From: Actinomycetes bacterium
GTDB taxonomy: Bacteria > Actinomycetota > Acidimicrobiia > Acidimicrobiales > Acidimicrobiaceae
Reading direction: 5' to 3'
DNA length: 5,814 nucleotides
NCBI GenBank assembly: GCA_021823045.1
Contig: JAKAPB010000151.1
Coordinates: 1 to 5,814, forward strand
The notes beneath the pieces are model-generated. The model was not told where the DNA came from. It did not search any database and saw only the letters and a program-made list of their open reading frames with translations. Positions 1 through 4,308 of the stretch are shown one piece after another (the first letter of the stretch is position 1; each line of letters starts with the position of its first letter). Made by a program: the position numbers and the translations under genes.

Positions 1-30
1 GGTCGAATAGATGGTTCCACTGAATTCCTG

Positions 31-55
31 ACCACTGCTGCATGCGTGGTTTTTT
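31..55 (+). terminator. Probable intrinsic terminator of a gene to the left
   Basis: On the + strand ACCAC (31-35) pairs with GTGGT (46-50). After a one-base bulge, GC (37-38) pairs with GC (44-45), leaving a five-base loop TGCAT. A run of six T ends the structure (50-55). This is the shape of a modest rho-independent terminator. One frame entering the window at the left edge reaches a TAG at 8-10, about 20 nt before the hairpin, which is the usual distance for a + strand gene ending there. The stem is short and only partly GC-rich, so efficiency is uncertain. In the minus direction no T-run follows the hairpin, so it would not serve the acetyltransferase at 237-749. Confidence 0.5.
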
Positions 56-57
56 AG

Positions 58-236
58 TTAGCTGCATTGGGTGCTGGATTTTTCGAAACTACTTATCTAA
101 CTGATAGGCCGTTTCGCCAGTGCTGACTGCTGCTGAAGAGATATTTTAGGCTAGATGTGGGTATTCCAGCTTGGTGGGTTCTGTTCTTAGCTGCATGTCG
201 ACCCCTGCCGATAATTGAGACCCCCATCAGTAGGAC
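58..236. other. Intergenic stretch with no recognised gene
   Basis: No reading frame with a credible ribosome binding site is seen between the terminator and the acetyltransferase stop. The longest + strand candidate, ATG at 42 to a stop at 104, would be 20 codons with no upstream Shine-Dalgarno. A ten-base direct repeat TTAGCTGCAT occurs at 58-67 and 187-196; its meaning is unknown. No hairpin with a T-run is found downstream of the acetyltransferase in its own direction. Confidence 0.4.
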
Positions 237-749
237 CTAGTGGATGCGATTTGGAAGGTCTCTGATTTGATTTTTTGGATAACTCAAAATCAAAGTGCAC
301 ATGTCGAAGTCGAGACTTACCTCACTGAAGCCGGCTTTTGCGGCGGTGGCCAAGGAGGCTTCATTTTTCTGTTCGACCTTCAAATAGAGGCCAAGCCTTG
401 GAAAATCAGTGCGTAGTTTTGTCGCCAGGGCGATCAGGGCGTCGGTAGCTACACCAGCATTTCGCCGAGATGGTACTACGGCGTAGCCGATTTCGATTTC
501 TTTACTTTTGGTACGTTTCCAATACCCAATCCCACCGATCACCCGCTCCAACCGACGATCAACTATCTGGAATTGGCTTGCACTGGGCCATTGGGAATCC
601 AGCTGACGCAAAAGGTAGCTGACAATTTCGACGTCTTGAACTTGAGGGTAGTCCGAAGCCCAACCTGGCGATCTTCTGCCTTCTGAAATCGCCTTAGCCT
701 CCGCGAGGGTAAGGGGTCTCAGACAAAGTAGGTCAGTTACCTCAATCAC
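237..749 (-). CDS. GNAT family N-acetyltransferase (RimJ/RimL-like)
   Basis: This 170-residue protein has the single-domain length of GNAT acetyltransferases, which move an acetyl group from acetyl-CoA to an amine on a small molecule or protein terminus in the cytoplasm. The core is visible: a beta strand with VIGGIGYW (70-77), then EIGYAVVPSRRNAGVATDAL (86-105) holding the pyrophosphate-binding turn R-R-N-A-G-V-A in place of the usual Q/R-x-x-G-x-G/A. Late in the protein comes N129-E-A-S132 leading to K138-A-G-F, the common RimJ-type ending in which an Asn and a Ser help bind CoA. The start is GTG at 749. No good Shine-Dalgarno precedes it; the usual place is partly occupied by the 758-769 palindrome. 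It is transcribed divergently from the nitroreductase. The substrate cannot be deduced. The last 12 residues are a polar tail beyond the fold. Confidence 0.85.
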   Translation of the reverse strand: MIEVTDLLCLRPLTLAEAKAISEGRRSPGWASDYPQVQDVEIVSYLLRQLDSQWPSASQFQIVDRRLERVIGGIGYWKRTKSKEIEIGYAVVPSRRNAGVATDALIALATKLRTDFPRLGLYLKVEQKNEASLATAAKAGFSEVSLDFDMCTLILSYPKNQIRDLPNRIH

Positions 750-757
750 GCTCAGTC

Positions 758-769
758 ACTTTGCAAAGT
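758..769. promoter_or_regulatory. Perfect 12-bp palindrome, possible operator
   Basis: ACTTTGCAAAGT reads the same on both strands and sits in the 79-bp spacer between two divergent genes, ending 8 bp before the acetyltransferase start codon. Its position suits a dimeric repressor or activator acting on one or both genes. As an RNA it would make only a four-pair stem, so a protein-binding DNA site is likelier than an RNA switch. The TTGCAA inside it resembles a -35 hexamer, but no good -10 follows at normal spacing. No regulator gene is in the window. Function is inference from symmetry and location only. Confidence 0.4.
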
Positions 770-812
770 AAGGGGTGAAGAGGGCTAGCTGTTGCTGATC
801 TAGAGGGTCTTC

Positions 813-818
813 GGAGGT
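813..818 (+). promoter_or_regulatory. Ribosome binding site that favours a TTG start
   Basis: GGAGGT is the only strong Shine-Dalgarno in the spacer. It lies 10 nt before TTG at 829 and 16 nt before ATG at 835. The first distance is near normal and the second is long, so TTG is preferred as the nitroreductase start, although the two starts differ by only two residues. Confidence 0.65.
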
Positions 819-828
819 ATATCATCAG

Positions 829-1560
829 TTGTATATGAATTTAAAAGAGCTTACGTCCTCCTGCGCTGCATACCGAACCTACACAGATCGCGTCGTGACC
901 GATGACGAATTGTACCGAATACTGGATGTGGCTCGTTTTGCACCCTCGGGTGGTAATAGGCAGGGCTGGCGGGTAGTGGTTATCAAGGATCAAGCGATCA
1001 AGGAGAAAGTTCGTGACCTCTACGTAGTGTCATGGCGCGAGTACATGGCGCACGTTGAAGCTGGCCTCGTTCCATTTGCCCCAATTTCGAATCGGAATTG
1101 GGGCGGTCCTGCGGTAGACCTTGAGACTGCGAGGGCTATCGAGCGGCCATTCGATTTCGCCGACCACCTGGACCTAGCGCCTGCACTACTTGCCGTCTTT
1201 GTGGAACTCTCCAAGCTCGCAGTCTTGGACAATGGACTCGACCGGCAGAGTATTGTTGGCGGTGCCTCTGTGTATCCGTTCTGTTACAACATCTTGCTAG
1301 CAGCGGTGGAGATCGGACTGGGCGGGGTTATGACTACCGCCTTGTGTAGGGAGGAGCCAGAGGTCATGTCACTGCTTGGAGTAGATCCTGGTTTCGCCCT
1401 GGCGGCGCTGCTCGTTATAGGTGAACCGGTAAAAAGGGTAACCAGACTGTCGCGAAGACCCGTGGAAGATTTTTCTAGGGTGGATTCCTTCAATGGAGTG
1501 CCATTTGGAGTGGTGCTAGATCCCAAGAGTAGCCAGGAATACCCCATAAAAGATTATTAG
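829..1560 (+). CDS. Nitroreductase family protein (FMN-dependent)
   Basis: A 243-residue member of the nitroreductase fold. These FMN enzymes use NAD(P)H to reduce nitro groups, quinones, enones or flavins, and work as cytoplasmic dimers. The signature APSGGNRQGW (38-47) follows TDDELYRILDVARF, the normal order. The second half shows VGGASVYPFCYNILLAA (143-159), GLGGVMTTALCREEP (163-177) and the closing LLVIGEPVKR...RRPVEDF (194-215), as in actinobacterial members. The N-terminal Arg pair that usually helps hold the FMN phosphate is only half present: CAAYR (12-16) keeps R16 but has Ala13 at the earlier position. Start is TTG at 829, chosen from GGAGGT. The last 15 or so residues extend past the usual end and overlap the antiporter gene tail to tail by 45 bp. 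A strong hairpin lies within the gene at 1078-1104. The natural substrate is unknown. Confidence 0.9.
   Translation: MYMNLKELTSSCAAYRTYTDRVVTDDELYRILDVARFAPSGGNRQGWRVVVIKDQAIKEKVRDLYVVSWREYMAHVEAGLVPFAPISNRNWGGPAVDLETARAIERPFDFADHLDLAPALLAVFVELSKLAVLDNGLDRQSIVGGASVYPFCYNILLAAVEIGLGGVMTTALCREEPEVMSLLGVDPGFALAALLVIGEPVKRVTRLSRRPVEDFSRVDSFNGVPFGVVLDPKSSQEYPIKDY
1078..1104. repeat. Intragenic inverted repeat (12-pair hairpin)
   Basis: GCCCCAATT at 1078-1086 is exactly complementary to AATTGGGGC at 1096-1104. The stem continues inward through a U-G pair (1087/1095) and two more G-C pairs, closing on a three-base loop AAT (1090-1092). No T-run follows, so it is not an intrinsic terminator. It lies in the nitroreductase codons for P85-I-S-N-R-N-W-G-G93. 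It may be chance in coding sequence, an mRNA structure, or an imperfect protein-binding palindrome. Confidence 0.6.
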
Positions 1561-2478
1561 AAAGACCCCTTCCAAGCGACTTAGTCGTTTGCCGGTGAGG
1601 AGGAATACCCAAAGAAGGCAGACCGAAACTGCCATCGCAGCAGTCGATGCTAGCTCAAGATTTGGGGTCGCTAAAGGACGTATTGATAGAGTCAATCCAG
1701 CAGCTAATGTACAGGTCAGATAGGAGGCTCCAAGTACATTTCCTACGACCAACGCAGCGGCGCCTTTCCTCGCGGCTTGTATGGCCGTGGCAATTTCTGG
1801 GAGTGAAGCGCCGAGTGCCAGGATGACACCCCCTACGAAGCCCCCAGATATGCCCATCCGGCCGGCAAGTGCCAGCGCACCTTTGAGAAAAACTTCTGCA
1901 GCCCCAAGGGTAAGCACTAGTGACACGAGTCCGGTCAAAACCACTTTGCTGTTAGCCGGACTTGCATCGCCCGATTGAGGCCCGTTTTGAATCTCGACCT
2001 CTGGCTTTGCATGCTTTGCTGCGTGTGCCCTATGCTCCTCGGCGCCTTTAAGTACGAAGACCGTAAATGCAACGAACATCACGATCAGCAGTGGCCCGAA
2101 GTATTGCTTACCGCCTAGGCCAACTACCAACAGAAGGGCCAATGCTCCAGCAACGGCTGCGGCGCCTTCCCTCTTTATGGTCGTACTTGGAATAAGCGGA
2201 GTAGCTGCGAGGGCTGAAATAGCGGAAACTATGGTCACGTTTATGGTGGTGGAACCGACGACCTGTGAAAGAGCAATGTCTGAATGTCCCGAGTATGAAG
2301 CTAGCACCGACGTTGCGATTTCGGGAAGGGAGGAAGCGAAGCCGACGATTACTACCCCTGCTAGCAGATCAGACAGGCCAATTTTACGTGAAATGATCCT
2401 TGAGGATATGACGAACTTTTCCGACGCGACGGCCAAGACTACAATCGATATCGCCATTGCCCCAAGGTCATAGATCAA
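1516..2478 (-). CDS. CaCA family Na+/Ca2+ (or K+/H+) antiporter, YrbG-like
   Basis: A 320-residue membrane protein with about ten hydrophobic segments in two halves, the NCX_Mj/YrbG plan for exchangers that expel Ca2+ or another cation against Na+ or H+. Alpha repeat 1 reads GFASSLPEIATS (46-57) plus VVGSTTIN (73-80). Alpha repeat 2 reads ALGASLPEIATA (221-232) plus VVGNVLGASYLT (244-255). The ion-binding glutamates E53 and E228 are both present, as is N80. In repeat 2 the usual polar or acidic ligands are reduced: Ala224, Ala251 and Thr255 stand where Thr, Ser and Asp/Asn are expected. A hydrophilic loop (about 145-178) with three His (149, 152, 156) joins the halves. Start is TTG at 2478, overlapping the upstream stop as TTGA and preceded by AAGGGG at 8 nt. 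ATG at 2457 is the alternative. It is the last gene of the cluster. Confidence 0.87.
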   Translation of the reverse strand: MIYDLGAMAISIVVLAVASEKFVISSRIISRKIGLSDLLAGVVIVGFASSLPEIATSVLASYSGHSDIALSQVVGSTTINVTIVSAISALAATPLIPSTTIKREGAAAVAGALALLLVVGLGGKQYFGPLLIVMFVAFTVFVLKGAEEHRAHAAKHAKPEVEIQNGPQSGDASPANSKVVLTGLVSLVLTLGAAEVFLKGALALAGRMGISGGFVGGVILALGASLPEIATAIQAARKGAAALVVGNVLGASYLTCTLAAGLTLSIRPLATPNLELASTAAMAVSVCLLWVFLLTGKRLSRLEGVFLIIFYGVFLATLGI

Positions 2479-2897
2479 CTATCCGACCCCTTGGATATTT
2501 GGCCATGCCAGCGTCTTGGGGTTATGACGATGATGACCCTTTCTTCGGCTATTCGTGGCGTCCGGTTATATCGCCGAGTAAAGAGTTCTTCAGCAAGCCT
2601 ACGCGTTTGACTACTCGAGTCTATGGTTGCCCATGCGGAGATGGACGTGTAGGAGGATCCATTTGCAAACAGGAGTGAGGCTACCCCATGGGCTTTTATG
2701 TTGCTAACTTTTCGTGATGTCGGCCTGGAGAGTACGTAGAACTCGGCAAAGTCATCGCTGTATACGAAGTTGACAAGGATGCTATGGACGCCGTATTCGC
2801 TTGATATCACCGACAGGGTCGCGTGGCGAGAATTGGCTATAAGGCTCTTGGACTGTTGGGAGAAGCTTTCTGGTTTCACTTCTGCGATACTAGCCAT
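2475..2897 (-). CDS. PPOX/split-barrel flavin- or F420-binding protein
   Basis: A 140-residue single-domain protein of the pyridoxamine 5'-phosphate oxidase-like split beta-barrel superfamily, whose members bind FMN, F420 or haem as dimers. Visible are the first strand HATLSVISSEYGVHSILVNF (25-44), the strand FAEFYVLS (50-57), the cofactor-phosphate segment TSRKVSNIKAHG (60-71), then ASLLF and SAWATI (87-92) and a closing helix-strand with ERVIIVITPRRWHG (119-132). This is the layout of the short actinobacterial 'PPOX class' oxidoreductases, many of which use F420; the cofactor here cannot be fixed from sequence. True PdxH activity is unlikely because the protein is too short and lacks the C-terminal PLP-binding part. 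Start ATG at 2897 has only a weak GTGAAG before it. It lies 25 nt after the carboxyltransferase and overlaps the antiporter start by 4 nt, so translation of the two is probably coupled. Confidence 0.78.
   Translation of the reverse strand: MASIAEVKPESFSQQSKSLIANSRHATLSVISSEYGVHSILVNFVYSDDFAEFYVLSRPTSRKVSNIKAHGVASLLFANGSSYTSISAWATIDSSSQTRRLAEELFTRRYNRTPRIAEERVIIVITPRRWHGQISKGSDS
2487..2493 (-). promoter_or_regulatory. Ribosome binding site supporting the antiporter TTG start
   Basis: On the minus strand CAAGGGG ends 8 nt before TTG at 2478, which overlaps the preceding stop as TTGA. The spacing and the stop-start overlap both favour TTG over ATG at 2457, which has no comparable site. Confidence 0.6.
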
Positions 2898-2921
2898 GGC
2901 TTCACAGATGATCCACGCCCC

Positions 2922-2927
2922 ATTATA
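2922..2927 (-). promoter_or_regulatory. Possible internal promoter -10 box
   Basis: A perfect TATAAT lies on the minus strand across the stop codon of the carboxyltransferase, 25 nt before the ATG of the split-barrel gene. Seventeen bases upstream is TTCCAA, a poor -35 match. If used, transcription would begin about ten bases before the ATG and cover the split-barrel and antiporter genes. A coincidental match is possible because the hexamer also carries the TAA stop. Confidence 0.35.
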
Positions 2928-4305
2928 AGGGAGAATTTGCGTGCTTGGAAGGCCGGAGGAATTCTCGCTTAGACATTAGCAAGTCGAGCTGCCGAGAGAG
3001 AATCGGCCTGGTTAATTGTGGGTCGATGACCTCATCGACAAAACCCCTTTCCGCCGCAATCCACGGTGTAAGGTAGGTGGCTTCGTATTCCCGTTGCAGA
3101 TTCAGCTGCTCGTCGGGAGTGGCCCGACGATGGAGAATCTGAACGGCACCGAGTGATCCCATAACCGCTATTTCGGCACTGGGCCAGGCCAGGGTGAGGT
3201 CGTTTCCCATGCCTTTCGAATCCATTACGATATACGCTCCGCCGTAGGCCTTCCTGGTGATGAGGCAGATCCTTGGCGTGGTGCACGAGGCGTAAGCGAA
3301 AGCGAGTTCTGCTCCGTGCCTTATCATCCCTCTCCACTCAACATCCTTACCGGGCAGGAAGCCGGGTGTGTCGACGATAGTTAGCAAAGGAATGTTGAAG
3401 GCGTCGCAGAACCTAACAAATCTTGCACCTTTTTGGGCAGAGGGAATATCCAGAGTTCCGGCCATGATCATCGGTTGGTTAGCAAGAACTCCTATTACCC
3501 TGCCGTCGAGTCTCCCTAGTCCGGTTACTAGGTGAGGAGCCCAAAATTTTCGAAGTTCATAGAAGTCACCTTGGTCGAGGATCTCTTTTATGATCGACCT
3601 GACATCATAGGATCCGGTGGAGGAGGCAGGTATCACCTCGAGCAGACGAGGTGAGATTCTTTCCACCTCGTCGTTTGGAGCGGATCTGTGGGGTAGCTCG
3701 TCGGTCGAGTCGGGAAGGTAGTCAAGCATCGATTCGATGGCCAAAATTGCGTCCTGGGCGGTGTCCACCTGTTCGTAAATTACCCCATTCTTCACTGCGT
3801 GTATTGGAGCCCCTCCGAGCTCCCTCGATGAAACCGGTACAGCCGTGAAGCTTTCGACCATTGTCGGCCCAGATAGGTATGCAACCGAATCCGAAGTGGC
3901 AACTACATAGTCTGCGAGACCTAAAAGGAGTGCAGGACCCGAAACCGCCGGTCCGACGAGGGCGGCGAGTATCGGTATGATCCCTGAGCAGTCGGAGACA
4001 GCTTTTGCCGCCTGTCCCCATCCGGCTAGTGCAGCAATCCCGTCGTCTATTGCAGCCCCCGACGTTGATAACACCATAACGAGTGGCTTTTTAATGCCAT
4101 GAGCCCATCTTGCTGCGAGTGCGATCCTCTTTCCGTCATCTTCTGTCAATGCTCCACGCTTAGAGGTCGGTTTTGATTCGACCCAAACGACTTCACGGCC
4201 GTCGATCTTGCGGATCGAGAGGTCGGTTGAGCCGGGAACCCTACTTGAGAGGGCAACGAGTCTTTGGGCCTCTTGATCCGTCGGCTGCCTTTGCCTCCTT
4301 AGCAT
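2923..4305 (-). CDS. Divergent acyl-CoA carboxylase carboxyltransferase (PccB-like)
   Basis: A 460-residue carboxyltransferase of the PccB/AccD5 family, which transfers the carboxyl group from biotin carrier protein to an acyl-CoA in the cytoplasm as a hexamer. The C-terminal half is textbook: YDVRSIIKEI (233-242), GRVIGVLANQPMIMAGTLDI (268-287), ARFVRFCDAFNIPL (294-307), DTPGFLPG (312-319), IRHGAELAFAYA (328-339), RKAYGGAYIVM (351-361), LAWPSAEIAVMG (372-383). The N half is much less typical: about 60-70 N-terminal residues of the family are missing, the SGGARIQEG motif appears as TSGAAIDDG (81-89), and GPCAGGA as GPAVSGP (118-124). Ile359 sits where propionyl-specific enzymes have Asp. ATG at 4305 follows GGTGG by 7 nt and lies 3 nt after the upstream stop. 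No biotin carboxylase or carrier gene is nearby. It is intact, so probably functional, but the substrate is uncertain. Confidence 0.88.
   Translation of the reverse strand: MLRRQRQPTDQEAQRLVALSSRVPGSTDLSIRKIDGREVVWVESKPTSKRGALTEDDGKRIALAARWAHGIKKPLVMVLSTSGAAIDDGIAALAGWGQAAKAVSDCSGIIPILAALVGPAVSGPALLLGLADYVVATSDSVAYLSGPTMVESFTAVPVSSRELGGAPIHAVKNGVIYEQVDTAQDAILAIESMLDYLPDSTDELPHRSAPNDEVERISPRLLEVIPASSTGSYDVRSIIKEILDQGDFYELRKFWAPHLVTGLGRLDGRVIGVLANQPMIMAGTLDIPSAQKGARFVRFCDAFNIPLLTIVDTPGFLPGKDVEWRGMIRHGAELAFAYASCTTPRICLITRKAYGGAYIVMDSKGMGNDLTLAWPSAEIAVMGSLGAVQILHRRATPDEQLNLQREYEATYLTPWIAAERGFVDEVIDPQLTRPILSRQLDLLMSKREFLRPSKHANSPL
3633..3654. repeat. Intragenic inverted repeat in the carboxyltransferase
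   Basis: TCACCTCG (3633-3640) is complementary to CGAGGTGA (3647-3654) across a six-base spacer. It lies in the codons for the variable linker between the two crotonase-like halves (about residues 218-224). No T-run follows in either direction. It is most likely incidental or an mRNA structure. Confidence 0.45.
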
Positions 4306-4308
4306 CTG

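Noticed and set aside
1..19. tRNA 3' end suggested by GGTCGAAT followed by a CCA
   Set aside because: The T-loop consensus TTCRANY and a paired five-base stem are missing, and too little sequence is left of it to test.
1..67. Minus-strand frame open from ATG at 67 (or 43) to the left edge
   Set aside because: About 22 codons visible, no ribosome binding site, and it crosses the hairpin and T-run at 31-55, which is better read as a + strand terminator.
1757..2170. Recurring GGCGCCTT in the antiporter gene
   Set aside because: Explained by repeated Lys/Arg-Gly-Ala codons in a membrane protein, not by a DNA repeat element.
2457..2678. 73-codon + strand frame opposite the split-barrel gene
   Set aside because: Antisense to a recognisable protein, no ribosome binding site and no domain.
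2475..2897. Assignment of the split-barrel protein as pyridoxamine phosphate oxidase (PdxH)
   Set aside because: Too short and without the C-terminal substrate-binding segment of PdxH; only the shared fold is supported.
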